Positions 11,110 to 22,499 of a stretch of DNA of 64,000 bases are shown here, piece after piece. The notes below the pieces were generated by a model. It did not search any database. It was not told the DNA's origin and saw only the letters and a list, made by a program, of their open reading frames with translations. Both the position numbers and the translations under genes were made by a program. This stretch comes from Leptidea sinapis (Eukaryota; Arthropoda; Insecta; Lepidoptera; Pieridae). Location: assembly GCF_905404315.1 (NCBI RefSeq), contig NC_066297.1:2790001-2854000 (forward strand). The letters run 5' to 3'. Numbering within the stretch: position 1 is the stretch's first letter; each line of letters starts with the position of its first letter.

Positions 11110-11620
11110 TTTTTTTAGTTTGTTAAGTTAAGAATTTTGTTTTTCTTTTGTTTTAGTGTTAATGTTAATAGATAATAATGGGACTGGCATGTACATACAT
11201 ATAAAGGCCCCTAAATAAATATAGAAAAAAAAAGTTATAAAGATAAGTGCATCAAATAAACGATATTTTATATATCAATATACGATCAATTATATTTGTC
11301 ATTGATTCAGTGGACCGTGATGATTTTTTTGAAGTGATAAGGTGCGGTTAGTACTTTATTTTGTGATTATTTAATAATTCTAAGTGATGTTGGTCTTCTA
11401 GTGTGTGGTGATGCAAAAGTAACAGACACTAGCTGCCTTATGTCTTATTTTCTTTTTACTATTTCAATCAATCAATTAAAAATAATAAAACGCAAAACAA
11501 CATGTTTACATTATACAATACAAATTGGATCTCCTCGCCGTTGTAACGTGATTCTTCTGGGAATAATATGTCACAACAGCCGTTCAAAAACAGCGCACCA
11601 TATTTTCGGCTCATTCAGTT
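11110..11620. other. Unassigned stretch
   Basis: AT-rich. An open frame at 11401-11697 overlaps a D2 repeat at its end and shows no motif. No gene is supported. Confidence 0.3.
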
Positions 11621-11624
11621 CAGT

Positions 11625-11745
11625 CTTGTGCCAGCATTCCGCGAGTCAACATCTCCCGTGGATGCCTCGTGTAGAGGCGAAACACTTGTCATATTAGAGA
11701 AAGGCAAATCTCAGATGAATCAAAACTCATAAAATTTGGATATCT
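11625..11745 (+). repeat. Family D2 single arm
   Basis: Shares gatgcctcgtgtagaggcga and aacacttgtc with the right arm of the 4642-4881 foldback. Confidence 0.55.
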
Positions 11746-11799
11746 AAACTTTTTTTTATTTCATTAATCATATTTGCGCCTTTTTTTTGATGGAAAAGG

Positions 11800-12444
11800 G
11801 GGATAAACGAGCGTACGGATCACCACCACCCACATTCCCCAGAGGAATCGCAGGAACGTTGCGGGCCTTTAAGGAAGGTGTACGAGCTTTTTTTTGATGG
11901 CAACCATGTCCACTGCACAAGGAATCTCATTCCACAGCTTTGTAGTACGTGGAAGAAAGCTCCTTGAAAACTCCCTGTGGAGGACCACCACACATCCAGA
12001 TGGTGGGGATGGTATCCTAACTTGTGGCGTGCGAAGGAGGAATTCGGTGGCAGAAATCAGGATAAACAGCTCTTCGGAACACTCCCCGTGTAAATTGCGG
12101 TAGAAGACACACAATGAAGCGACATCTCTACGCAACGCCAAGCGATCCAGCCGTTCACAGAGCACTGGGTCCCCCACAATTGGAGCTGCTCTGCGTTGCA
12201 CGCGGTTAAATGGATTGAGCTGATACTGTGGTGCGCCAGACCAGAGATGACAACAATACTCCATGTGTGGCCGGACCTGCGCTTTGTCTACTTTGTGGGC
12301 CGGCTTGAATTATTGCCGTGCTCTTTTTATGACGCCCAGTTTCTTCGAAGCCAATTGGGCTTTGCCTTCCAGATGGCCGCGAAATTGGCATGGCAATTGG
12401 CCGATGTTTCGGCCGTGCCCAAATACGATCATGTGTTTAGCTAG
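11800..12444 (-). mobile_element. Jockey/CR1-like LINE reverse-transcriptase C-terminus
   Basis: The reverse strand encodes MEYCCHLWSGAPQYQL, then VQRRAAPIVGDP, then FSRSFLPRTTKLWNEIP. These are the order and motifs of the thumb and C-terminal region of non-LTR polymerases. A second frame upstream (12206-12391) carries more of it. 5' truncated and frameshifted. Confidence 0.8.
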
Positions 12445-12449
12445 ACTAC

Positions 12450-12930
12450 GTAAATGTTAAATATATCTATAAATCATTTGGATAACTCTAAAAATAGAAA
12501 GTTTATTGTTTCTATAATGGATCTATTTATGCCACCCACGTACAAACCTTCATTTAAATTTGACGTCAACACGTACAATGTCGGCACGTGACTTTGTTCA
12601 TTCTTACCACTGCTCTAATATAAAACCACTAAATAAATCTGTAGGCTTTTGTCGATAGTTACATATTTACGGTGATTTTTTCAATACGAATCCTGAAACT
12701 CGGATAATAATTTTAAGCAGATTTTTGTAAACAGTTACGCAAATGCCAGTAAACAGTAAGAGGACGAACTCTTTCCATTGCAGGCTTACGTTTGCCTGTG
12801 AGTTGTTTTTCGTGCTCTGACACTCACTGCACATACAAATTCTATGTGCATATTCTTTGATTTCTATTTTGATTGGGCTTCAAGAAGCTTTTCATATAAT
12901 ATAATAATCTTCGACTGTCGTAGACAGCAA
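12450..12930. other. Unassigned stretch
   Basis: No coding frame or repeat recognised. It lies between two LINE remnants. Confidence 0.3.
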
Positions 12931-12939
12931 GCGTCGCAA

Positions 12940-13225
12940 ATATGTTGGCCTCAGTGAGTCATACACCTTTGTGCCGTTTGGTGTCGAGACACTTGGCCCG
13001 TGGGGCCCAGAGGTGCAGAAAATGTTCAAAATACTATCTTTGCGCCTCAATAAGGCTACTGGAAACCCAAGTGCTGGGAGCTATTTCGGTCAACGGATCA
13101 GCCTTGCTATCCAACGTGGAAATGCTGCCAGTATTCTTGGTAAGCTTCCACGTAATGATAGTTTTAATTTTATGTAGTCGTAGTATTGTAAATATAGTTA
13201 TAAGATTTGTTTTGTTTGAATTATA
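12940..13225 (+). mobile_element. Non-LTR retrotransposon C-terminus, GPWGPE type
   Basis: Encodes FGVETLGPWGPEVQKM and GQRISLAIQRGNAASILG, then the shared 3' UTR aatgatagttttaatttta. Open for about 68 residues. Confidence 0.75.
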
Positions 13226-13394
13226 TATAATAATAATTACTCTGCTTCAAAAGCGGAAATTATTGTCATCAGTAGTTTACATTAACATGGTTGTTAGTAT
13301 ATTTTTGTTCTGGCTTATCACCGAACTATAACTCAATCATCACTACGTATTATAAACAAAGTTCTCTGCCGTGTCTGTCTGTCTGTCTGATCGC

Positions 13395-13725
13395 GATAAA
13401 CTGAATAAGAATAATTGCGTATTTTTATATAATATAATTAATTAATCTAATTCTTGTTACGATTATTGTCATTTTTGGAATCGGTGTCCTTCCACCGTGA
13501 CTCGCTCTCGCCTCTAGCCTCCTCACAACTCAAGCACATCTCACCTAAAACTATGTATGTAGTTACAAACCTATCTTGGATGACACCGACTCCAAAATTT
13601 ACAATAATCATAACTAGAATTAGATTAATTATTTAGATTGTAAAAAAAATACGCAATATTTTTATACTTTTTAGTGCATTTTATATCTATTGAAATAGTG
13701 TTTTTGAAGTCGGTTTTTGTTATTT
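13395..13725. repeat. Family E foldback-like copy
   Basis: The left part resembles 480-645 and the right part resembles 10970-11095. Both ends carry complementary attgcgtatttttata / taaaaaaaatacgcaat segments. Confidence 0.65.
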
Positions 13726-13789
13726 TATTTTATTTTATGATTTTTAGTGAATCTGAAGTAAACAAACTAACAATTTGGCTAAATATTTG

Positions 13790-14290
13790 TAAATACACTA
13801 AATTTTTCAATGCAGCAATGAACGTTTCGCAATTTGATTACAAACAGTAAGAAGTTCTCCCACAGATCGCACCCTTACTGTAAGTCGTAAAGGAGTCGAG
13901 TCGACTACGACAATTACTTACTACGGCCATAACTTTGTAATGGTAGATGACTTAAATATCCGGATACCATAAAAAAGATTCAGCCGAGTATCGTAAGAAT
14001 ATCCGAGTATCCTAAGAATTGAAGAGTTCAACGGAAAAGTAACGATTTTGTCATGGATTCCGTAATCAGAACCTAACCAAACTCTCACCAAACTGTCTTT
14101 GAAGTATATCCTTTCCAGTAAAAAAAGAATCGGTTGTCGCAATATTGAATTATTCCTAAATTTACATCCACTTTGCTATACGTATGTATAGCAAATTTAT
14201 GACTTTTATGGTTTCTTCATGGATGCCCTTATCAGATCTGGACCAAATGTAACTAAAAATGTAGTTATAAAATCATTCATAAATACGTTT
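13790..14290 (-). repeat. Family E internal region, reverse copy
   Basis: Contains gattttgtcatggattccgt and tttgaagtatatcctttcca, the reverse complement of 10500-10690. Confidence 0.6.
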
Positions 14291-14335
14291 TTGTTTCAGT
14301 TCTAACACATTAACTTTGATTCATTTCATGGCTTT

Positions 14336-14655
14336 AGACTACATTATTCCCGAATACTTACATATGTTTTCTATTGACAGAAGAAAACGGCTGGAGAACG
14401 GCTGTACCGATTTGACTAATTTTGGTCTTGAATTATTTGTGGAAGTTCAGAGAAGGTTTAAAATGTGAATAAATATGAAAATGCTCGAAATTAAAAAAAA
14501 ATAAAATAAAATCCCCTGTCGTTCAGAAATCAAATTGAAAGAATAGTTTAAAATGAATAACTAATTAGAATATTTATATCTTTCACAGCAGGTAAAAAAC
14601 AAACTTTAATTTAATTATCTTTATATGGCAATACGGCATTTGCTGAGTCAGCTAG
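14336..14655 (+). mobile_element. Helitron-like element, 3' end
   Basis: Ends ggcatttgctgagtcagctag followed by T. This matches the terminal motif of the copies ending at 18275, 31789 and 46264. The CTAG end before T is typical of Helitrons. The 5' end is not clear. Confidence 0.6.
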
Positions 14656-14839
14656 TAAGGAATAAAATTATAAAAAAGAAGTTGGGTAAAATCTAATTCA
14701 ACTGTAAATTTTCCACGTAGACACGGGCATCTGTTCGTATCTAATAAAATTTACTACGTCTCTCGTAGCATTCACTACGCCGTAGTCGCTTATGGTATCG
14801 ATCGAAGTGTAGCGATGTGTTAGTTTCGGGCTTCCGGTA

Positions 14840-15020
14840 TGATTGACCAATATTAATTGTTGCTCAACAAAATATTGGAAACGAATTCCATTGACCACAT
14901 ACAGATACATAACATTGGTTGCGGAAAGCTTTTACGACTACATCCCACGAAATGTTCAAATCAAATGCATTACGAATTTCAAAAGAATTGTTATAAAACG
15001 TTTGTGTGGTAAAAAGCTCA
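14840..15020 (+). mobile_element. CR1-like LINE C-terminal fragment (part 1)
   Basis: Encodes SFYDYIPRNVQIKCITNF and IVIKRLCGKK, the region just before the C-terminus of this reverse-transcriptase group. The continuation appears only at 15336, after unrelated sequence. Confidence 0.55.
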
Positions 15021-15335
15021 TGACTGAGGATCCTGGTCATCAACAAGTGCTCCGCACTTGGAGTGAAGTATTTGTTTCTATCGGCTTCTGTCCATCGCGG
15101 CCCTGGCAACTGAGCTAAACCTCGGGGACCTAGAGTATTTTATTTAGTCGGTCCATTTGGTAGGAGATCAGCCTCGGGCTCGCTTGCCATTTGTGTTCCC
15201 AACTACGATCAATTTCTCCAGGCTCTCATTACCCTTAAGTGACTAAAATACGAAAGAATTCGTTGGTGGCATATCGTGGACAGACGGGCTTTAATCTTGA
15301 GCTGTGAGAGAATTGATACATTTGTTCGCTTGGCA

Positions 15336-15595
15336 AGGGTTAGCGTAATATAAATGACTTTCTTAATGATACCACTGATTAGGATTGGAGCGACCGCCCT
15401 CAGGCTATTAAATAATGAGTGTTATAGTACGATATAACATGATAACCATACTTTTATGACCAAAAACGCTGCTGAGTTTCTTGCGCCCGTTCTTCTCAGG
15501 TCTCAGGCGTACTTGTTCGAATGGATGGTAGTTTTTGACTTACAATAAGTGATATCACATCCTATTTTGTATAATAATATTTAAATTTAAATTGA
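15336..15595 (+). mobile_element. CR1-like LINE 3' end (part 2)
   Basis: Shares gagcgaccgccctcaggcta, gcgcccgttcttctcagg and the (tttgaa)-type tail with 53045-53275 and 57600-57895. Confidence 0.65.
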
Positions 15596-15667
15596 ATTTT
15601 AAAGTAAACAATTTATGCAATACTTTATAAAGATTCTTACACGAGAATAAAAATAATATTTATATCC

Positions 15668-16025
15668 AAGTTAAAGTCAAACAAACGTTATTCAAATAGA
15701 CTAAATCTAAGTGCTTTTGAATGGTCACTATAAATATTTCTTTGAAATTACTGAATCTACTATATGTTCGGAAAAAGTAAAGCTCTTTAGAAAAACATAT
15801 AAGAAACTCGACAGCCATTCTTTTAAAATAAATTAGAGTATTTAACAATAGCTGTAATATACATAACAATTTAGTTTGTAAGTTGCTTCATCCAATATAT
15901 AAATCATATTCAATGTTATATCCATTTTAAGTATCAAATATTTCACAAGAAATAATAAAAAATAAACTTTATAAATATAAATTAACGTATATTGGAAGCA
16001 TCGACCTTTAAAGCTTGAACTTATC
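15668..16025 (-). repeat. Family C repeat copy
   Basis: Starts with the aagtcaaac aaacgttatt tail and continues with taaatatttctttgaaatta and tataaatataaatta blocks. A reverse copy of the 20893-21340 element. Confidence 0.65.
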
Positions 16026-16140
16026 AAAGTCAAAGTTCTTTATTTCGCAGAAACATTCACAAGTAAAGTTATTATTACAAATTTAAAAGTTAGGCACATG
16101 TTTCGTCTTGACAGACATGCAAATATTTTAATGGTTTCGT
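16025..16140 (-). mobile_element. LINE 3' tail remnant
   Basis: caaagtcaaagttctttatt, then aggcacatgtttcgtcttga and cagacatgcaaat. Reverse copy of the 7130-7250 tail, directly abutting a family C repeat. Confidence 0.55.
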
Positions 16141-16149
16141 TTTATAACA

Positions 16150-16945
16150 TAATAATCTAACACAATCAATAATAACTGCTACATTTAATTTGACCAACGT
16201 AAAGCGATACCTCAAAAACTCTTCAATAAACAATTACAATAATTAATGAAATGTTAAGAGAAAATGTAGTAAAAATTATTACAAAAAAATTATTAATAAA
16301 AATAGTATTGGTAAGTTTTATATTGTTAGTGTAAGGATCCTTCGACAACATTGTAATAGTGACAACTTATAAATTATTACTAATTAGTAATCCCATCGGA
16401 TCGAACATTGATTCCGATTCAATTTAGTAATCGTCCGTACATTCACAAGTGTGACAAGGAAAGCACGTGATACAACAGGAAAATAGATTATAAGTGACGT
16501 TATCTGAAGCCCTCCGGCTTTCATTTAGACCTCATGTGATTATCGACGACCTTACCTGTTGCGCGGGCTCTTCCAAGCAATTTACCACCGGGAATAAACA
16601 GGAAAATTGGCGGCGTAAATAAATGGCGCGATTCTGACCAGTGTTAATGTGTTATTCGCAACACCTTCTTACACGACATTAAGTAACTTCATCATAAATA
16701 AGCGCGGACCCGTAACTTTCATTTGAGATTTTGGTATAGGTATTATTTCAATTTAACTATTTGAAGCGTAATTTTGTTTCCGATGACAAAGTTAACCCAA
16801 GCAGTGCTCGATCACGAGCATGATGCATGGACCAGCCATCGATTTCCTCTATTACTTTACATAACAATTGTAACAAATAATGTTGAAGATGCTTATTTAT
16901 CCTATTTTGGATAAAAATATTTGAATTAGTTCCATTTTTTTATTA
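16150..16945. other. Unassigned stretch
   Basis: No gene recognised. A short piece near 16795-16865 resembles dispersed repeat M. The stretch at 16380-16700 is less AT-rich but has no long open frame. Confidence 0.3.
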
Positions 16946-16950
16946 TAAAC

Positions 16951-17110
16951 TAGCTGACGCGACAGCCATTGTTCTGTTCATAATAAAAAACTATTGCGAG
17001 GGGGATTTCGTAAAATCAGCTAAGCTGACCTCTACTCGGCGAAAGAAATATTCCTACCAAATTTCAAATCTCTACTACTTATGGTTCCAGAGATATCTTG
17101 ATGATTCATT
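16951..17110 (-). mobile_element. Helitron-like 3' end, reverse
   Basis: Begins ctagctgacgcgacagccat, the inverted Helitron terminus. The 5' end is lost. It lies just before a forward Helitron. Confidence 0.5.
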
Positions 17111-17132
17111 ATATAGGTATAAATCTCTTATA

Positions 17133-17480
17133 TCTTAATATATATAAATTACGTGACACGTTGTTTGTCCGTGATGGACTCTTAAACTAATGAACGGATT
17201 TTAATGGGGATTACTTCATGGAGTGCAGTTCGGTCCAACTTGAGCGATAGGATAATTTTAATTTCGATTTGGGACCCATAATTATTTTATTTTAAATATT
17301 TGTTTTGTATAAAATATTTTCTATGAGAGAATTTAGTGCCGGTTTGACAGTTCCGCTGTGAAACAATTATAACAACAGGGAGCATTTTTTACGAAATAAT
17401 TCTTGACGTTTTGAAATATTATCGGCAAGTTCCTATAAAACAGTATTTTTTTACAGAACAACGTCTGTCGGGTCAGATAG
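17133..17480 (+). mobile_element. Non-autonomous Helitron
   Basis: Starts TCTTAATATATATAAATTAC after an A and ends gtctgtcgggtcagatag before T. The last tetranucleotide is mutated from CTAG. Related copies: 23809-24122, 31449-31789 and 46267-46441. No helicase coding capacity. Confidence 0.75.
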
Positions 17481-17481
17481 T

Positions 17482-18275
17482 CTTATATATAAAATTCTCG
17501 TGTCACAATGTTAGTTACCATACCCCTCCGAAACGGCTTTACTGATTTTTACCAAATTTTATATGCATATTCAGTAGATCTGAGAATCGGCTACTATCTA
17601 TTTTTCATACCCCTAAGTGATAAGGGTTGTTGACCCTTAACATTTTTTTTAAATTTTATATTTTAATTTTTTTTAATTTATTTAATTATGATTCAGTATT
17701 AAAATGTACATACAACTTCACCCATCTACGATCAACACTAACTTTTGTATCGCGATATTAACATTATTCTAATCCATCCAATAGTGTCGCGATATGGCAA
17801 TCGAATATAATGATTATTGTATTACTATAAATTTTATGTATGATATATTTGGTAGGTCTGAGAATTGGTAGTCATCTATTTTTATACCCTAAAAATTTTA
17901 ATTATTGTATTTTGACACAAATTAAATTTGAAAAACAAATTTTTATGAACGATGCGGGATTCGACCCCCGTAGTTCCGTGCCGGTGCTCTAAACCACTGA
18001 GCTAACCGTTCGATTACCGCCTCGTTATAAAATTCTGTTTGCTTTGTTCAACTCTCATGTAGACTCCATAAAACACTGCCACAACCTGTAAGCACCAGCA
18101 CGGAACGCCGGAGGTCGTGGGTTCGAATCCCGCATCGTTCATAAAATTTTGTTTTTCAAATTTTATTTGTGTATTAATCCTAGAAGTGAGGGTTATCAGT
18201 TTAAAAACATAACAAATTGTATTGATTTTTTTTTATTACTTTATATGGCAATACAACGCTTGCTGGGTCAGCTAG
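17482..18275 (+). mobile_element. Second, tandem Helitron-like element with an insert
   Basis: Starts tcttatatataaaattctcg one base after the previous element and ends cttgctgggtcagctag. Its middle (17930-18180) is a tRNA-like inverted repeat that appears to be a separate insertion. Confidence 0.65.
17947..18140. repeat. tRNA-like inverted repeat
   Basis: A reverse-oriented tRNA-like unit (17947-18011; A-box-like tagctcagtgg, B-box region ggtcgaatccc on the - strand) faces a forward half unit (18091-18140; gggttcgaatcccgc then atcgttc). Flanks aaaacaaaattttat mirror each other. Confidence 0.7.
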
Positions 18276-18399
18276 CTATATATAGATTATGACCTATGTT
18301 TTGCAGTGTAATTATGTTGCTTATACAGTTTATTTTTATAATTACCATTTAATATTTCACCCCCAAAATTTATTTTAAATTCACAATCATTATCATGAG

Positions 18400-18442
18400 C
18401 TGGAAGACGTCCACTGCTGGACAAAGGCCTCCCCCAAAGATT
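18400..18442 (-). mobile_element. RTE-like LINE tail fragment
   Basis: ctggaagacgtccactgctg then caaaggcctcccccaaagat, the inverted terminus also seen at 7330-7380 and 20045-20095. Confidence 0.5.
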
Positions 18443-18814
18443 CACAATACTACAACCCAAATAAGTTCCTATATTATGTATTCAAATATATTTTCTTCAA
18501 AGGTTCAACAGTAAATATGTTTGGTGTATCGTGGGCGGCAATAAAACGATTTATAATGTACGTTTACGTAAAAATGTGACCCACGCGAGGTTTCTATGTA
18601 TAGCTTGATTATACTTGAAGACTCTGATGAAAGTTCCCTCCGATAAAATGTGATGGCATAGAAATGAAAAATTTATATTTGATTTTAGCATGGAAATGGA
18701 CGATATTTTCAATGAATACATTTGTGGGGCAACTTCAAAGGGATTTTGTATTACTTTTTGCGATTATTGTGGAAATTTATAGCTACGATATAAATGTTTA
18801 GATATTTCAGAAAT

Positions 18815-18962
18815 ATATATAACAAATTGTTTATGTTTGAAAGACCACTATCTCAAGTAAATTTCCTAATATATAAATATTGGGGTTGAGCAGGTTATCA
18901 TCTGTAAAGTAGATCCTATAGATGAAGTCACAACCTGGTATGTGAACAGACATATCAAGATT
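18815..18962 (-). repeat. Body of the tRNA-like repeat family
   Basis: Contains attggggttgagcaggtta, taaagtagatcctatagatg and aagtcacaacctg, the reverse complement of 49120-49195. Confidence 0.6.
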
Positions 18963-18969
18963 TATGAAC

Positions 18970-19110
18970 TTTTAAGACAAGTGCTTGTGGTGGCGACGTG
19001 GGGCGGGTCGCTTCCTTAAAATATAGTCGACAGAGGCGATGGCTGGTCCATTCGTAATGCTCGTGACTAGGCGCTACTTGTGGTGGTTGGATGATCCACT
19101 CACCGAGAAG
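18970..19110. repeat. Short dispersed repeat M
   Basis: Contains gcttgtggtggcgacgtggg and ggcgatggctggtccatt. Related, inverted, to 1425-1515. Confidence 0.35.
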
Positions 19111-19317
19111 TCTGCTTCATGTTTTTTATATTTCTTTTATTTTCTTTATTTTATTTAAATAAAAGTTTTTATATACTTTTAATATGCTAATAAAATGCTC
19201 GTATAATGCCATTATTTTATTTATGGTATATGTGGATTGATACATCTACTGTTTTGTACTATATGTATGTACTCAATAACTTTAACTGTGTATTTACTTA
19301 TTAATGTAAATGTTTTT

Positions 19318-19555
19318 TTGATTTACTCGTGTAAGGCATTTAGTAACTGACGTTTCAGTATTGTTGTTGCATCACTTTTGTAAATTTAATTGAAAATAAT
19401 AAATTGTAATACCATTCTGTTTTGAAAAGAGCAACCTTAGAGTTTCTTGCTCTATCTTCTGTAAGGAATCTTCCGAATGAGCTGTATGACAAAATTACAT
19501 ATTTCAAGTGTAATGTGTGTTACCTACGAAATAAAATATTATTGATTTTTTTTTA
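19318..19555 (+). mobile_element. LINE 3'-end repeat
   Basis: Forward partner of 2130-2400: actcgtgtaaggcatttagt, cttccgaatgagctgtatga, then acgaaataaaatattattga. Confidence 0.5.
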
Positions 19556-19559
19556 TAGA

Positions 19560-19655
19560 CATACAGATTTACGGAATGCCAGGTAATTGAGCCGTTCACA
19601 GAGCACTGGATCCCCGACAATTCAAGTAGAATTGCATTGCACGCGGTCGAATATT
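19560..19655 (-). mobile_element. LINE reverse-transcriptase fragment
   Basis: Shares gccgttcacagagcactgg and attgcacgcggtcgaat with 12145-12210, within the coding part of the 11800-12444 element. Confidence 0.55.
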
Positions 19656-20034
19656 TCCATATGTGTATATGTATGGTTTTATAGGTGTCTGAGTTGATAT
19701 GCCTGAGAAAATTCCCAGGCTGTAACTAGTACAAAATAAAGTATAAATTCTCACAGAATGGAATCATACTGGGAACAAAGGCTTTGTTGTCGCTCGTTCA
19801 AAGATAAGATTCACCTTCACCGTGCAATATCCGCTGAGCTTTACTATTTCCGTCTTATTGATTTATTAATAAAGATGCACTCCGCGCTACTTTTATTAAA
19901 ACTGAAGCACCTTTCAGTTATTTTCATTTCATTAGACTCCCACGGAACAGCAGAGATCTTAATTTATCTTTACAGATAGTATTCATCAATATTTTTTTAC
20001 ATTACTTAGTACGTCAAAAGATAAACTTTCATCA

Positions 20035-20425
20035 TAATCATCAGCCGGACAGCTTGCTATGCTGGACAAAGGCTTCCCCCAAAGATCTCCATCGAACGCA
20101 TTCCGGTGATCTTGACCAGATCGTCTGTCTATCTTGTGGAGGCCCTACGGGACACTACGTCTTTAGGTACGTGGTCGCCATTCGTGGACTATATTTCCGT
20201 AGAGCTATGGGCCATGCACACTGCCACTTCAGTTTCGCAATCATTTGGGCTATGTCGATAACCTTGGTTCTCCTACGAATCACCTCATTTCTGATTCGAT
20301 CACGCAGAGAAACTCCAAACATATCCCTCTCCATTGCCCTCTCTAACCATAGGGTTATGGTTTGTAAAGCGACTTCAGTGCAGCACTGTTTCACTGAGAC
20401 CAATGTGATCTATTGTGATAGCCAC
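20035..20425 (-). mobile_element. RTE-like LINE C-terminus
   Basis: The reverse strand encodes LRDRIRNEVIRRRTKVIDIA and MIAKLKWQCAW. The first 60 bases are the inverted tail. Open for 82 residues, 5' truncated. Confidence 0.75.
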
Positions 20426-20429
20426 TGTT

Positions 20430-20870
20430 AACTATAGCTAACTGCTAAGATTGATTCTTTTCATGAATCTTATTATATCTTTTGCATTAACCTGACGTAT
20501 CTCAAGTGGCTGGAGAATTGGACTTCCCAAACAAATGCTTCTGTTAGACATTAAAGGGCCACATTCAGAGAGAATCTGTAACGGGGTTTCATCTGCACTA
20601 TTAACAGAATCTACACACTCTGCAATATCTGAGGACAAAGATTGAGAGGAGTTTGTTTAATGTGCAGTGCACCGTTAGTGTCCTGGTAAGAGTTCTTCAG
20701 TATTTTCTACTTAACCATAGTGCCTCATGCGCAGAATTTATGTTGAATGATTTGATAAGCGTTTATTACACTCTTGCGAACATGATATATCATGACTCCT
20801 TGGGCTACCACAGAACGATTATAGGCCAAATTGAGTGCTTTTAGCGCCAATATGACATACTATTAATTGA
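20430..20870 (-). other. Unrecognised, possibly decayed coding segment
   Basis: The reverse strand at 20438-20638 is open for 66 residues (SSDIAECVDSVNSADETPL and LEIRQVNAKDIIRFMKRI). Protein-like composition and flanking broken frames suggest a decayed transposon or an unrelated pseudogene. I recognise no domain. Confidence 0.3.
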
Positions 20871-20892
20871 AATGGACAAATAACAGTAATAA

Positions 20893-21340
20893 AGGTCGAC
20901 CTGTTATAGTTAATAAATCATTGTATTTGTAAGATGCAATTACTTATTGTGACAGTAATCACGACCATCGTGTTCACGAAGCATCCTTACACAAACAATG
21001 AATTCAAGCTCTAAAGTTTGATGCGTCCAATATACGATAATTTATATTTAAACAGTTTATTCTTTATTACTTTTTATGAAATAATTTATATTATTTTAAC
21101 ACGACTCATATATTGGATGCAGCAACTAACAAACTAATTTGTTATGTATGTTACAGCCATTGTAAAATACTCTATTTGATTGAAAAGAGTGGCCGTTGAG
21201 TTTCTTATGTGTTCTTCTCACGAGCTCAACTTTCACGAGCATATGGTAAATTCAGAAATTTAAAAGGAATATTTGTAGTGACGATTCAAAAGCGCTTAGT
21301 TTAAGCCTAATTGAATAAAGTTTATTCGACTTTGACTTTT
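20893..21340 (+). repeat. Family C repeat, longest forward copy
   Basis: From acctgttatagttaataaat through cgtgttcacgaagcatcctt to the aataaagtttattcgacttt tail. The tail with ttgactt repeats suggests a retroposon 3' end. Other copies: 42286-42790, 53717-54165, 61062-61415 and 15668-16025. Confidence 0.7.
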
Positions 21341-21639
21341 AATTTTAAAATACAATTAAATGGTTTTCACAATAACGATTCTCGTAAAGTGGGCGATAGA
21401 ACCGAACACGAATGACCTCGATCGATCATTCGAATTGTTTCAATTGGGAGTTGGGACGTTACATTTGCCAAATGATACAATTATTATGGTTGCTTTGCAT
21501 TGTTTAACTGTTGATTGAGATTTAATTAAATTATATACTTATATACGTACAATAATTATACACAGTACAGTATTTACTGGTGGGAGCCTTCTTTGCACTT
21601 GCATTTATGATTGCTTAATAATAATATTGACACACTTCT

Positions 21640-21870
21640 TACACAAATTATCTTGCCCCAAGTTGAGCATATATAGCCTGTGTTATGGGTTACAAGACAA
21701 TGATATATTTAATACAATATACTTACTTAAACATACATAAATTCATATAAACATACATAAATACATTTAAACATCCATGACTCGGAAACAAACATCCATA
21801 TTCATCATATAAATGCTTGCACCTACCGGGATTCGAAGCCGGGGACCTCTAGCTTAGTAGGTAGGATCGC
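21640..21870 (-). mobile_element. tRNA-derived SINE
   Basis: Contains, in reverse, a tRNA-like T-arm (cctaccgggattcgaagccg) and a body gatatatttaatacaatatac with gccccaagttgagcatata. Forward relative at 36590-36790. Confidence 0.6.
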
Positions 21871-21984
21871 TAACCACTAATATAAATTAATAATAAATAT
21901 TATGTATTTATATGAGTTTACGTATGTATATCGTATTAAATACATCGTTGTCTTCCACCGTCTTGTATGCAGTAGAAGATTTTT

Positions 21985-22430
21985 TTTTATATTTATGAAG
22001 GGGAAAACGGGCAAGGGCCTCACGTAATAGGGAGTGGTGAGCCAACCGCCCATGGACATCCGCAACAACAGCTGTCAAGAGATGTAGAGAGTATGCATTT
22101 TTCTTGAAGGTCCCCAAGTCGTTTCGGTTCGGGAAAATAGCAGCCGGTAATTGATTCCACAAAGTGGCTGTGCTAGGCAAGAAATTTCTTGCAAAACGCG
22201 CGGTTGTGGAATACCAGACGTCAACGTGAAGCGGGTGGTATTTTGCATCTTGACGTAAAGTCTGGTGATGGAATTCGGCCGCCGGAATCAAGAGGAATAG
22301 CTCCTCTTAGCACTCTCCGTGATAAATTCGGTTGAAGATACAGAGAGAATCCACATCTCTACGCAACGCCAAAAAATCAAACCGATCTTGAGTTTATCGT
22401 CGTGATGATTCGAGCCGCTCTTCGTTTAAT
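21985..22430 (-). mobile_element. LINE reverse-transcriptase C-terminus (LWNQLP type)
   Basis: The reverse strand encodes HPLHVDVWYSTTARFAR, FLPSTATLWNQLPAAIF and HGRLAHHSLLREALARFPL. 5' truncated. Confidence 0.75.
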
Positions 22431-22499
22431 ATAATATATGCAATATACTATCATATAATTAGTGAAAAAGTCATAATTTATTGATTGCTTAAAAAGTTA

